The notes below the pieces were generated by a model. The model was not told the DNA's origin. It was given only the letters and a program-made list of their open reading frames with translations, and ran no database searches. Of a stretch of 64,000 bases of DNA, positions 34,333 to 43,070 are shown in pieces; position 1 is the first letter of the stretch, and every line of letters begins with the position of its first letter. The DNA comes from an uncultured Tateyamaria sp. Its GTDB lineage: Bacteria; Pseudomonadota; Alphaproteobacteria; Rhodobacterales; Rhodobacteraceae. Position numbers and translations under genes: made by a program. The stretch spans positions 186,001-250,000 of the forward strand of contig NZ_CANMEU010000004.1 in the NCBI RefSeq assembly GCF_947497045.1. The letters are read 5' to 3'.

Positions 34333-35174
34333 CTGATCCCCTCCGCGTTGATGGCGTCGGCGGTGTCCAGCACTTCGGGATAACGGTAGTCGAGACCCAG
34401 AAGCTGGCGCATGTCGACGCTGGCATTGTCGATGAAGCCCGGCGGCAGGGCGGCGGGCATATCCTCAAGCGGTTTGACCCATTTGGGGATGTAGTTGATC
34501 AGCACGGCATTGCGGTCGTGATCGGCATGGTTGGGCATGGCGCAATGCCACGCCGCCCCAAAGAACAGAACCACATCGCCCGGCACCCCGGTCATGCGCG
34601 CGCAGGTGTCGTAGAATTGCGCGTGGTCGTTCGGTGTCGGATAGCGAAGATGCTTTTGCGATCCGGGAAGATAGGCGGTCGCGCCCGACTTTTCCGTGAA
34701 AGGATCAAGTGCGATGGTCACTTGCGCATTCAGCGGGAACGAGGCGTTCAGACCCATGGGATGCGTCTCGGGCAAGTGAAAATCCCAGTAGGGAAAATCG
34801 ATATGCGGCTCCTGCCCCGGTCCGCCGGGCAAGATTCGATTGGCCGCAATCGAACCCATGATGAACTCGGACCCCAGCCATTTGCGCAGGATGCCCATGA
34901 TTGCCGGATGGGTGGCCATGTCAGAAAACACATCGCCCTTGGCCAGCAGGTTCCAGACCCGGCGTTGCAGGTCTGCCCGGCCGTCTTCCATCGCGGCACC
35001 CTGAAAATGGGTGACCTTGTCGCCCTCACGATCCGAATGGGCCATGATGATGCGGCGCGCCTCTGCGATCTGGTCCGGCGTGAACAGGCCGGTGATCCGC
35101 ACGGCCCCGCCACCCTCCATCAACTCGGCGCAGATCGCATCTGCATCAATCGCATCATGGGGCACGCTCAACAT
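34329..35174 (-). CDS. Phytanoyl-CoA dioxygenase (PhyH) family protein inside the iol operon
   Basis: The 281-residue protein is a predicted Fe(II)/2-oxoglutarate oxygenase. The metal triad is visible as His124 and Asp126 (EPHIDFPYW) and His210 (AAWHCAMPNH), with Arg221 placed to bind 2-oxoglutarate. The ATG lies five bases from the iolD stop and the gene overlaps iolC by four bases, so it is a full member of the operon. It is not one of the standard Iol enzymes. It might hydroxylate or O-demethylate a modified inositol such as pinitol before the core pathway; that is inference from position only. An in-frame upstream extension overlapping iolD is rejected. Confidence 0.86.
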   Translation of the reverse strand: MLSVPHDAIDADAICAELMEGGGAVRITGLFTPDQIAEARRIIMAHSDREGDKVTHFQGAAMEDGRADLQRRVWNLLAKGDVFSDMATHPAIMGILRKWLGSEFIMGSIAANRILPGGPGQEPHIDFPYWDFHLPETHPMGLNASFPLNAQVTIALDPFTEKSGATAYLPGSQKHLRYPTPNDHAQFYDTCARMTGVPGDVVLFFGAAWHCAMPNHADHDRNAVLINYIPKWVKPLEDMPAALPPGFIDNASVDMRQLLGLDYRYPEVLDTADAINAEGIR

Positions 35175-35178
35175 GGTC

Positions 35179-37047
35179 TCAGACCCCCTTACGCTGCTTG
35201 GATCGGGAGGCTTCCTGATCGGTGTGGGCGGCGGCGACCCTGGCGTTGTCGGTGATGTGAGGCGTGCCGACCTCCCACCATGTGTGGCCTTCGGTCGTCC
35301 AACCCTCGAACGCATCGACCTTCATGCAGATCACATAGGTCTTGTCGCTGGCCTTGGCCCGCTGAAATGCTGCGCCCAAGTCGGCCGCATTCTCGACCGT
35401 CTCGGCGGTGGCACCCATGGCCGCCGCATGCGCTTCGAAATCGATGGCAAAGGCTTTGGGGATGGTGGGCGCATCGCTCAGCAGGTTGTTGAAGCTCTCG
35501 TTGCCGGTGTTGTTCTGCAACTTGTTGATCACCGCAAAGCCACCATTGTCGAGCACCAGCACGATCAGCTTCTTGCGTGTCAGGACCGAGGAATAGATGT
35601 CGGAGTTCATCAAGAGGTACGATCCGTCACCGCAGAACGTGATGGTGTCTGCGTCCGGTTCCCGTTCGGCCTGGGCGATGCGCGCGCCCCACGCGCCCGC
35701 GATCTCGTAGCCCATACAGGAAAAGCCGAATTCCACATCCACGGTTCCGACGTCCAGCGTGCGCCAGTTCGCGGTCACTTCGGCAGGCAATCCCCCTGCC
35801 GCTGCCACCACCCGATCGCGCGGATCGCAGGCGGCGTTTACCGCCCCGATGGCTTGCGCATAAGAGTTAGGGCGATTGCCGGGTGCTACATTCCCGGCCA
35901 CGTATGCCGTCCATTTTGCGCGCACGTCCTGGGCAAACTTCGTCCAGTCCGGTGGTGCCGCATAGCCGGTCATCGCATCGGTCAACGCGGCCAGCCCCAG
36001 CCTGGCGTCCCCCACCACGGGTAGCGAGCGGTGCTTGCCCGCATCGTGCCGACCTGCATTGAGGCCAATGATCTGCGCATCCCGCGCGAAGGCCGTCCAG
36101 GACCCGGTGGTAAAATCCTGCAAGCGGCAGCCCACCGACAGGATCACATCCGCCTTCTCGGCAACCGCATTGGCGCTGTCAGATCCTGTGACCCCGATCG
36201 GCCCGATGTTCAGCGGATGGGTGTCGAGCATATTGGCCCGGCCCGCGATGGTCTCCACGACGGGGATATTATGTGCTTCGGCAAAGGCCGTGAGTTCGGC
36301 AACGGCCCCCGAATACTGCACGCCACCGCCTGCGATGATCATGGGGCGTCTGGCGGTGCGCAGGGCGGCAACTGCCTCGGCAACTTCGGCGATATCGGGG
36401 GCCTGACGGCGGATGCGGTGTACTTTGCGCTCGAACATGGCGGTCGGATAGTCATAGGCCCAGCCCTGCACATCCTGTGGCAGCCCCAGAAAGGCTGGCC
36501 CGCAATCGGCAGGGTCCAGCATCGTCGCAATCGCATTTGGCAGCGACTGGATGATCTGGGCCGGGTGCGTGATCCGGTCCCAATAACGGCTGACGGGTTT
36601 GAACGCGTCGTTCACCCCGAAGGTTGGATCGCCAAAATGTTCAAGCTGTTGCAAGACCGGGTCCGGCAACCGGGTGATGAACGTATCGCCACACAGCATC
36701 AGCATGGGCAGGCGGTTGGCATGAGCAAGAGCCGCAGCCGTCAGCAGGTTCGCCGTGCCCGGCCCCGCAGAGGCGGTGCAGAACATGAATCGGCGGCGCA
36801 ACCACTGTTTGGCATAACCGGCAGCGGCAAACCCCATCCCCTGCTCGTTCTGGCCGCGATATAAAGGCAGCGTATCACGGTGATCATAAAGCGCCTCACC
36901 CAGACAGGTGACGTTGCCATGGCCAAAGATGCCAAAACCCCCGCCACACAGCCGCCATTCAACCCCGTCAATCTCGATGAATTGCGCGTCAAGATAGCGG
37001 ATGATTGCCTGCGCCGTTGTCAGGCGCACGGTGCCCACATCAGTCAT
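35179..37047 (-). CDS. iolD: 3D-(3,5/4)-trihydroxycyclohexane-1,2-dione hydrolase IolD
   Basis: The 622-residue thiamine-diphosphate enzyme opens the ring of the trihydroxycyclohexanedione to 5-deoxy-glucuronate. It starts VRLTTAQAIIRYLDAQ, has GGFGIFGHGNVTCLGEAL and the nearby QGMGFAAAGYAK with the conserved glutamate region, and the thiamine-binding FCGDGSYLLMNSDIY. GGGAGGG sits just before the ATG, which is preferred over a longer frame reaching into the neighbouring divergent gene. It heads the operon and faces a divergent oxidoreductase across a gap with a 16-bp palindrome. Confidence 0.95.
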   Translation of the reverse strand: MTDVGTVRLTTAQAIIRYLDAQFIEIDGVEWRLCGGGFGIFGHGNVTCLGEALYDHRDTLPLYRGQNEQGMGFAAAGYAKQWLRRRFMFCTASAGPGTANLLTAAALAHANRLPMLMLCGDTFITRLPDPVLQQLEHFGDPTFGVNDAFKPVSRYWDRITHPAQIIQSLPNAIATMLDPADCGPAFLGLPQDVQGWAYDYPTAMFERKVHRIRRQAPDIAEVAEAVAALRTARRPMIIAGGGVQYSGAVAELTAFAEAHNIPVVETIAGRANMLDTHPLNIGPIGVTGSDSANAVAEKADVILSVGCRLQDFTTGSWTAFARDAQIIGLNAGRHDAGKHRSLPVVGDARLGLAALTDAMTGYAAPPDWTKFAQDVRAKWTAYVAGNVAPGNRPNSYAQAIGAVNAACDPRDRVVAAAGGLPAEVTANWRTLDVGTVDVEFGFSCMGYEIAGAWGARIAQAEREPDADTITFCGDGSYLLMNSDIYSSVLTRKKLIVLVLDNGGFAVINKLQNNTGNESFNNLLSDAPTIPKAFAIDFEAHAAAMGATAETVENAADLGAAFQRAKASDKTYVICMKVDAFEGWTTEGHTWWEVGTPHITDNARVAAAHTDQEASRSKQRKGV

Positions 37048-37126
37048 TCTATCCCTCCCAAGATCACGCGAATTGCTGTAACGACGATTCTGTATTGACC
37101 GCTGTGTTGCAATGACGATACCAATC

Positions 37127-37142
37127 TTGCAACCGGTTGCAA
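37127..37142. promoter_or_regulatory. LacI-type operator between iolD and the divergent oxidoreductase
   Basis: TTGCAACCGGTTGCAA is a perfect 16-bp palindrome with a central C|G step, typical of LacI-family operators. It lies in the divergent promoter region. Its 14-bp core is repeated at 45294-45307, in front of the ABC transporter operon. Confidence 0.82.
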
Positions 37143-37166
37143 ATACTTTTTCAGGAAGGATCGCAG

Positions 37167-38282
37167 ATGCCCGAAACGGGAACGGACATCGGGATTGGAA
37201 TCGTCGGAGGCGGCTATATGGGCAAGGCCCATGCTGCGGCCTACAGCGTGGTTGCGACCCTGTTTGACACGGCCCTGCGCCCCCGGCTTGAGATGGTCTG
37301 TGCGACCAGTAGCGCATCGGCCGAACGCTACCGCACCGGATATGGATTTGCCCGCTGCACCGATGACTGGCAGGCATTGGTCAATGATCCGAAGGTCGAG
37401 GCGGTTGTCATCGCCTCTCCGCAGGACACACATCGCGACATCGCGCTGGCGGCCTTCGCGCTTGGCAAACCCGTGTTCTGCGAAAAACCACTGGCTGAAA
37501 CGCCCGATGCGGCCCGCGAAATGGTGGCGGCCGCCGCAAAGGCCGGGGTCGCAAACATGATCGGGTTCAACTATGTGCGCACCCCCGCCACGCAGTTCGC
37601 CCGTCAATTGCTGGCCGAGGGGCGGATTGGCACCGTGACCTCCTTTCGGGGTGAAATGACCGAGGATTTTCTCGCTGATCCAGAGGCCCCCGCCTCGTGG
37701 CGCACCGCGGGTGATGCAAATGGCTGCATGGGCGATCTGGCCCCGCACCCAATCAATTGTGCACACGCGCTGATGGGGCCGATTGCGCGCCTGCACGCGG
37801 TTGTCGAGACGGTGCATGCGACCCGTGGCGGCGTGGCGGTGACCAATGACGACCAGGCCCATTTGCAACTGGAATTTACCTCTGGTGTACGGGGCAGCAT
37901 GTTCATCAGCCGTGTCGCGACAGGGCGCAAGATGGGCTATGCCTATGACATCTACGGCACCCATGGTGCGATCCGTTTTGATGGCGAAGACCAGAACGCG
38001 CTTTGGCTTTATACCACCGATGTGCCCGAAGCCGAACGCGGCTTTCGCAAGATCCTGACCGGGCCCGCCCATCCCGATTATCTGCCCTTTTGTCAGGGCC
38101 CCGGGCACGGCACCGGCTATCAGGATCAGATCATCATCGAGGCCAAGGATTTCCTGACCGCGATACACTCAGGTGCCCCTGTCTGGCCCACATTCGAGGA
38201 AGGGCTGGCCGTCAATCAGGTGGTCGCCGCGGCCCTCGCCTCTTCCCGCGCGAGTGCGTGGGTGTCCGTTGCAGATTACTGA
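37167..38282 (+). CDS. Gfo/Idh/MocA family oxidoreductase (inositol-type dehydrogenase)
   Basis: The 371-residue NAD(P)-dependent enzyme has IGIVGGGYMGKAHAAAY at the N-terminus, PVFCEKPLAET near residue 105 and the catalytic region GDLAPHPINCAHALMG. It leads the rightward iol operon with iolE and a third oxidoreductase. AGGAAGGA before the ATG sets the start, and the shared operator lies just upstream. Because IolG is encoded separately, this protein may oxidise another inositol isomer or a derived sugar; the substrate is not readable. Confidence 0.87.
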   Translation: MPETGTDIGIGIVGGGYMGKAHAAAYSVVATLFDTALRPRLEMVCATSSASAERYRTGYGFARCTDDWQALVNDPKVEAVVIASPQDTHRDIALAAFALGKPVFCEKPLAETPDAAREMVAAAAKAGVANMIGFNYVRTPATQFARQLLAEGRIGTVTSFRGEMTEDFLADPEAPASWRTAGDANGCMGDLAPHPINCAHALMGPIARLHAVVETVHATRGGVAVTNDDQAHLQLEFTSGVRGSMFISRVATGRKMGYAYDIYGTHGAIRFDGEDQNALWLYTTDVPEAERGFRKILTGPAHPDYLPFCQGPGHGTGYQDQIIIEAKDFLTAIHSGAPVWPTFEEGLAVNQVVAAALASSRASAWVSVADY

Positions 38283-38300
38283 AAGATAAGGCAAATCACT

Positions 38301-39197
38301 ATGATCAAGATCGGCAATGCCCCCTGTTCCTGGGGTGTGGAATTTGCAGATGATCCGCGCAATCCAAGCTGGCGCAAGGTGCTGCAGGAAAATGCGGATG
38401 CAGGCTATGGAGGGATCGAACTTGGCCCCATCGGATTCATGCCCGAGGACCCTGCCGTGCTTGGTGACGCGCTTGAGGAATACGGGCAGGAACTGGTCGG
38501 TGGCGTCGTTTTTCGCCCCTTCCACGATGCGTCCAAATGGGACGAGGTGATGGACGCAAGCGTGCGCACGGCCCGCGCCCTCAAGGCCCACGGCGCACAG
38601 CATATGGTGCTGATCGACAGCATCTCGCCCCGCCGCGCACCCACCGCGGGCCGCGCCTCTGAGGCCGAGCAGATGGACGCAGCCGAATGGGCCGGTTTTC
38701 GCGACCGGATCGCCACCATCGCGCGCTTGGGCGCTGAAGAATACGGGCTGACAGTCGGCATCCACGCCCATGCCGCGGGCTTTATGGACTTTGAACCGGA
38801 ACTTGAGCGGCTGCTGGATGAGGTGGACGAAAGCATCCTGAAAATCTGCTTTGATACCGGACACCATTCCTATGCCGGGTTTGACCCCGTCGCCTTCATG
38901 CAGCGCCACATAAGCCGCATCAGCTACATGCATTTCAAGGATATCGACCCAACCGTCAAAGCCAAAGTCGTTGCGAACCGCACCGACTTCTACGAAGCCT
39001 GCGGCGATGGCATTTTCTGCAATCTGGGCGACGGAGACGTGGATTTTCCGGCGGTGCGTCAGGCGTTGCTCGACAATGGGTTTCAGGGCTGGTGCACGGT
39101 CGAACAGGATTGCGATCCTGCGGGCGACACTTCGCCCATCGATGATGCAAAGCTGAACCGCACCTACCTGCAATCCATCGGTTTTGAGGGGACCTGA
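38301..39197 (+). CDS. iolE: Inosose dehydratase IolE
   Basis: The 298-residue TIM-barrel protein is of the xylose-isomerase-like fold and dehydrates scyllo-inosose. It starts IKIGNAPCSWGVEF, a clear IolE hallmark, and has metal-site pieces FDTGHHSYAG, HFKDIDP and the C-terminal VEQDCDP. It sits between two oxidoreductase genes, with one base between its stop and the next ATG. Confidence 0.92.
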   Translation: MIKIGNAPCSWGVEFADDPRNPSWRKVLQENADAGYGGIELGPIGFMPEDPAVLGDALEEYGQELVGGVVFRPFHDASKWDEVMDASVRTARALKAHGAQHMVLIDSISPRRAPTAGRASEAEQMDAAEWAGFRDRIATIARLGAEEYGLTVGIHAHAAGFMDFEPELERLLDEVDESILKICFDTGHHSYAGFDPVAFMQRHISRISYMHFKDIDPTVKAKVVANRTDFYEACGDGIFCNLGDGDVDFPAVRQALLDNGFQGWCTVEQDCDPAGDTSPIDDAKLNRTYLQSIGFEGT

Positions 39198-39198
39198 T

Positions 39199-40353
39199 AT
39201 GGCAAAGTTGAAATGGGGCATGATCGGCGGCGGTCAAGGCAGCCAGATCGGACCGGCGCACCGCCTTGGGGCGGGCCTTGACGGGTTGTTCGAATTTTCT
39301 GCCGGTGCACTGGATCACCGCGCCGATCAGGGGCGCGACTATGGTCGTCGCCTTGGCCTTGGGGATCGTGCCTATGGCGCGTGGCAGGACATGCTTGAAG
39401 GCGAGGCCAAGCGCGATGACCGCGTCGATCTGGTCACCGTCGCCACCCCCAACGCGACCCACTTCGAGATCACGAAAGCCTTCCTTGAAAAAGGGTTCCA
39501 CGTGCTGTGCGAAAAGCCGATGACCATGACGGTCGAGGAAGGGCAGGAAATTGTCGAAATCGCCAGGAAAACCGGCAATATCTGCGCGGTGAATTACGGC
39601 TATTCCGGTTACTCCCTCGTGCGTCACATGCGCGCGATGGTGGCGCGGGGGGACATCGGCAAGGTGCGCCTTGTCGTGGCCGAATTTGCCCACGGGCATC
39701 ACGCGGATGCCACAGATGCGGACAATCCGCGCGTGCGTTGGCGCTACGATCCCGCGCAGGCGGGGGTGTCAGCCCAATTCGCTGATTGCGGCATCCATGC
39801 CTTGCACATGGCGTCTTTTGTGACCGGCCAAGAGGTCGAAAAACTGTCCGCTGATACCGTATCTTGCATCGATGTGCGCACGCTTGAGGATGATGCGATG
39901 GTCAACTTCCGCATGGATGGCGGCGCGGTCGGGCGGCTCTGGACCTCGTCGGTGGCCATAGGGCGGCAACATGGGCTTGGCATTCAGGTCTTTGGCGAGA
40001 TAGGTGGGCTGCGCTGGTCCCAGGAACACCCCAATCAGCTGTATTACATGCCATTGAATGAGCGCTTGCAGGTGATCGAACGGGGCGAGGCGAGCCTGTC
40101 ACCCGAAGCCGACCGCACCACCCGCGTCACCATTGGACACGCCGAAGGGATGCCGCTGGCCTTTGCCAATATCTACACCGATCTCGCCGAAGCGATCAGC
40201 GCGCGCAAGGAGGGGCGGTTGATGAACCCGGCTGCCAACCTTTATCCGCGCGCCGAGGATGGGGTGCGGTCGATGGCGGCGGTGTTTGCGGTGGCGGAGT
40301 CAGGCAAGCAGAATGGCGTGTGGCTGGATGCACGACCGCCGATGTTCCGCTAG
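39199..40353 (+). CDS. Gfo/Idh/MocA family oxidoreductase
   Basis: The 384-residue protein starts KLKWGMIGGGQGSQIGPAHRLG, has HVLCEKPMTMTVEEGQ near residue 110 and the active-site DCGIHALHMASFV. The form with GGGQGSQIG is typical of oxidoreductases found with inositol or sugar operons. It is the third dehydrogenase of the cluster and may interconvert isomers such as scyllo- or D-chiro-inositol. It ends overlapping the convergent SGNH gene by four bases. Confidence 0.86.
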   Translation: MAKLKWGMIGGGQGSQIGPAHRLGAGLDGLFEFSAGALDHRADQGRDYGRRLGLGDRAYGAWQDMLEGEAKRDDRVDLVTVATPNATHFEITKAFLEKGFHVLCEKPMTMTVEEGQEIVEIARKTGNICAVNYGYSGYSLVRHMRAMVARGDIGKVRLVVAEFAHGHHADATDADNPRVRWRYDPAQAGVSAQFADCGIHALHMASFVTGQEVEKLSADTVSCIDVRTLEDDAMVNFRMDGGAVGRLWTSSVAIGRQHGLGIQVFGEIGGLRWSQEHPNQLYYMPLNERLQVIERGEASLSPEADRTTRVTIGHAEGMPLAFANIYTDLAEAISARKEGRLMNPAANLYPRAEDGVRSMAAVFAVAESGKQNGVWLDARPPMFR

Positions 40354-41045
40354 GAATCCGCACGAAGTGTTTTGGCCACTTCAACCGCCCAGGCCCGATG
40401 TAGTCTAGGACCCGGATGAAAATTGTCTGGTGCCATCTCCGCCGCATCAAGCATGAAATCCGATGGCAGATGATGCGCGGTTGCCCGCGCTGTGCACAGG
40501 GCACGCAGTTTGGCATCAAAGGCTTCCGCACGCGCGCCCAATACCGCGTTCAAGGGCCAAGGCAGGATCGGGAAGTCCCGGATGGGCGGCACCCCTGACA
40601 CGCAGACACGCTGTGGCGCGAATTTGTCGTCGATGAGGTCCAGCAGCCGGGCATAGCGATCCGCCCATGCGCGCAGAGACACCCCATTCTTGACGTCGTT
40701 AACCCCGAGCGCGATGACCACGAAATCCAGCTGTTGTGCGGGCACATCCTTGATCATCTGCAATGTGCTGGCCGTGGTGCCCCCCGACCTGGCCACCACC
40801 TGCCAGTCAACGCGGTGATGGTGGGCCAATTCCGAACTTAATTGCCCACCAAGAGCGAGGCTTTGGTCACTCACGCCCACCCCTGCCGCCGAACTGTCCC
40901 CCAGCACCATCAGGCGTTTCAGATCACCCTGTCCGCACTGGCCCCGTCGCGCACCGGGCGCTTCGGGCAGGCGGGACGCACGCGCCGCAACCCAAAAGGC
41001 TTGCGGTACATAGATCGGAAACAAGGCGATGGATGTGATCGACAT
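40350..41045 (-). CDS. SGNH/GDSL family esterase
   Basis: The 231-residue protein has the GDSL motif LMVLGDSSAAGVG with Ser51, the block III piece ALGVNDVKNG, and the catalytic Asp-His pair in APDNFHPG near the end. A weakly hydrophobic start (SITSIALFPIYVPQAFWVA) may be an anchor, so location is uncertain. Such enzymes cleave acetyl or other esters. It is convergent with the iol oxidoreductase and stands before the LacI gene, so it could deacylate an inositol or sugar ester, but context is weak. A GTG five codons upstream is an alternative start. Confidence 0.8.
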   Translation of the reverse strand: MSITSIALFPIYVPQAFWVAARASRLPEAPGARRGQCGQGDLKRLMVLGDSSAAGVGVSDQSLALGGQLSSELAHHHRVDWQVVARSGGTTASTLQMIKDVPAQQLDFVVIALGVNDVKNGVSLRAWADRYARLLDLIDDKFAPQRVCVSGVPPIRDFPILPWPLNAVLGARAEAFDAKLRALCTARATAHHLPSDFMLDAAEMAPDNFHPGPRLHRAWAVEVAKTLRADS

Positions 41046-41075
41046 GGTGTCTGTTATCACCCATCCGCAGAGGGG

Positions 41076-42071
41076 TTAAAGCGCACGCAACGTCCCCCGC
41101 TCGACCACGTGGCACTCAAAGCTCAGAGACTGGGCAGTCGTTTCGGTTCCGTCCAACATCGCCTCGACCAGATCGACCGAGGCGCGCACGATATCGTCGA
41201 TGGGGTTGTGAATGGTGGTGAGGTTGATCAGCTCCCACCCGGCCATTTCCATGTTGTTGAGCCCGATGATCCCCACGTCATCCGGCACCGACAGGCCGGC
41301 GTCGCGAATGGCCGACAATGCACCGATCGACAGAACATCATCGCCGCAGAAATACGCCTCTGCCGGACCCATGGCGAGCAGGCGCGTCATCTCGGCCCGG
41401 CCCGCATCAAAGGAATAGGCAGTGGCATAGGACACCGACAGGGACACGTCCGCATGCCGCCCCAACTCTTCGGCAAAGCCGGTGTGACGGTCGCGCGTTG
41501 ATGTGGCTGACAGCGGCCCCGCCAGAAACCCGACCCGGCGATAGCCACGCTTGAGCAACTCGCGCGCCGCAATCCGACCGGCCTCGCAATTGTCGATCCC
41601 CAGCACATTGATACGGGGCGTGTCGGTGAGCCGCCCAAAGGAGTGGACCACTCGCATGCCTGCCTCCTGGAAACTCTCCGCAAAGCTGACCGGCAGGGTC
41701 GAGGATGCGACGATGACCGCATCCACAGAATATTGTTGCAACATCCGCATTGACTGCGAGGGATCGGTTTCATCCGACAGGTTCACCAAAAGCGGGCGCA
41801 GGCCGCGTTTTTGCAATTCGCGGGTGACCAGATCAAAGACTTCGAGGAAAATCGGGTTATGGAAGTTGTTGGACACAACGCCCACCAGCTTGGTGCGCCC
41901 GGTGGTGAGGGACGAGGCGAGCGCATTGGGGCTGTAGCCCAACTCGGTCGCGGCCTTTTCGACCTTTTGTCGGGTTTTGCCGCTGATGGAGGCCCCCGGC
42001 GTGAAACAGCGCGACACCGCCGAGCGGGATACGCCCGCACGGGTGGCCACATCCTTGAGAGTCACCGCCAT
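41076..42071 (-). CDS. LacI-family transcriptional regulator (likely for the inositol region)
   Basis: The 331-residue regulator starts with the helix-turn-helix VTLKDVATRAGVSRSAVSRCFTPG and the hinge helix YSPNALASSL, followed by a sugar-binding domain. It sits between the iol enzymes and the ABC transporter genes. LacI regulators bind palindromes with a central C|G, and two such sites occur in front of the iol operons and the transporter operon, making this the best candidate repressor; the effector would be inositol or an intermediate. The link of protein to sites is inference. The frame VSRCF in place of VSRVL is a small deviation in the recognition helix. Confidence 0.88.
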   Translation of the reverse strand: MAVTLKDVATRAGVSRSAVSRCFTPGASISGKTRQKVEKAATELGYSPNALASSLTTGRTKLVGVVSNNFHNPIFLEVFDLVTRELQKRGLRPLLVNLSDETDPSQSMRMLQQYSVDAVIVASSTLPVSFAESFQEAGMRVVHSFGRLTDTPRINVLGIDNCEAGRIAARELLKRGYRRVGFLAGPLSATSTRDRHTGFAEELGRHADVSLSVSYATAYSFDAGRAEMTRLLAMGPAEAYFCGDDVLSIGALSAIRDAGLSVPDDVGIIGLNNMEMAGWELINLTTIHNPIDDIVRASVDLVEAMLDGTETTAQSLSFECHVVERGTLRAL

Positions 42072-42074
42072 GGC

Positions 42075-42278
42075 TCAGGACCCGCCGTCGTATTTGGTCC
42101 AGTCGATCTGCATGAACCGCCACTGCGCCAGCCCCGCCAGCCCCAGAAAGATCACAGCCCAGAACACCGCCCCCGTTGACAGTTCAAACAGCCCCCACGC
42201 CGCGCAAACGGCCACCGTCAGATAGCGGCGACTGGGACGCGCAAAGAACGCGTGGTCAAAGTTGATCAGCGGGCGCAT
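42075..42278 (-). CDS. Small membrane protein, DUF3329-like
   Basis: The 67-residue protein has two hydrophobic segments (YLTVAVCAAWGLFELSTG and AVFWAVIFLGLAGLAQW) and a short charged end. It resembles small DUF3329-type proteins of roseobacters. It lies between the ABC ATPase gene (six bases) and the LacI gene (three bases), so it is probably co-transcribed with the transporter. Function is unknown. Confidence 0.75.
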   Translation of the reverse strand: MRPLINFDHAFFARPSRRYLTVAVCAAWGLFELSTGAVFWAVIFLGLAGLAQWRFMQIDWTKYDGGS

Positions 42279-42284
42279 GGGACC

Positions 42285-43058
42285 TCAGGCGGCGTCCTCG
42301 TACCCCTCTTGGGTTTTTGCGCCGGTGATATAGGCGACAACGTCTTGCCCATCGGTGTCCTCTTTCCTCAGGTTCGCACAAATGCGCCCGCGTCGGAAAA
42401 CCACGATCCGGTCGACCAAGTCAAACACTTGGCGCATGTTGTGGCTGACAAGGATCAGTGGTTCACCCTGATCCTTGAGGGTGCGGATGATGTTTTCAAC
42501 CTGCGCCGTTTCCTGCACGCCAAGGGCGGCGGTCGGTTCGTCCATGATGGTCAGTTTGGAGGCAAACGTGGCAGTGCGCGCGATGGCGACGCATTGGCGT
42601 TGACCGCCCGACATATGGGCAATGGTGTTCTTGATGTTGGGAATTTTCACGCCCGTCTTGTCGAGGCCCGCGAGTGTTTCCTCACGCATCCCCTTGTAGT
42701 CCAGCAAGCGGAAAGGCCCCAGAAAGTTGAGCTTGGTCTTTTCCCGCCCCAGAAACAGATTGTCAGGCACATTCAGATCATCGGCCAGCGCGAGGGTCTG
42801 GAACACTGTTTCAATCCCCGCCTCGCGCGCATCAAGCGGGCCTGCAAAATGCACCTCTTGCCCATCGAACATGACGGTGCCACGGGTGCGCTGTTCAACC
42901 CCGGTGATCTGGCGCACAAAGGTCGACTTGCCGGCCCCGTTATCGCCCATGATCGCGACATGTTCGCCCTTGTTCAGCGTGAAATTCGCATTTTCAAGCG
43001 CGTGCACCCCACCGTAATGTTTGGTCAGGCCCCTGGTTTCCAGAATGATGTCCGACAT
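42285..43058 (-). CDS. Sugar ABC transporter ATPase, single-domain FrcA type
   Basis: The 257-residue protein has one ATPase domain: Walker A GDNGAGKST near residue 38, signature MSGGQRQC, Walker B LTIMDEPTAALG and H-loop LVSHNMRQV. Most RbsA-class ATPases have two domains (about 500 aa), so this is the half-size FrcA form working as a homodimer. The signature ends in Cys rather than the usual Arg. It lies 12 bases after the permease gene. Confidence 0.9.
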   Translation of the reverse strand: MSDIILETRGLTKHYGGVHALENANFTLNKGEHVAIMGDNGAGKSTFVRQITGVEQRTRGTVMFDGQEVHFAGPLDAREAGIETVFQTLALADDLNVPDNLFLGREKTKLNFLGPFRLLDYKGMREETLAGLDKTGVKIPNIKNTIAHMSGGQRQCVAIARTATFASKLTIMDEPTAALGVQETAQVENIIRTLKDQGEPLILVSHNMRQVFDLVDRIVVFRRGRICANLRKEDTDGQDVVAYITGAKTQEGYEDAA

Positions 43059-43070
43059 CGTAAATCCCCC

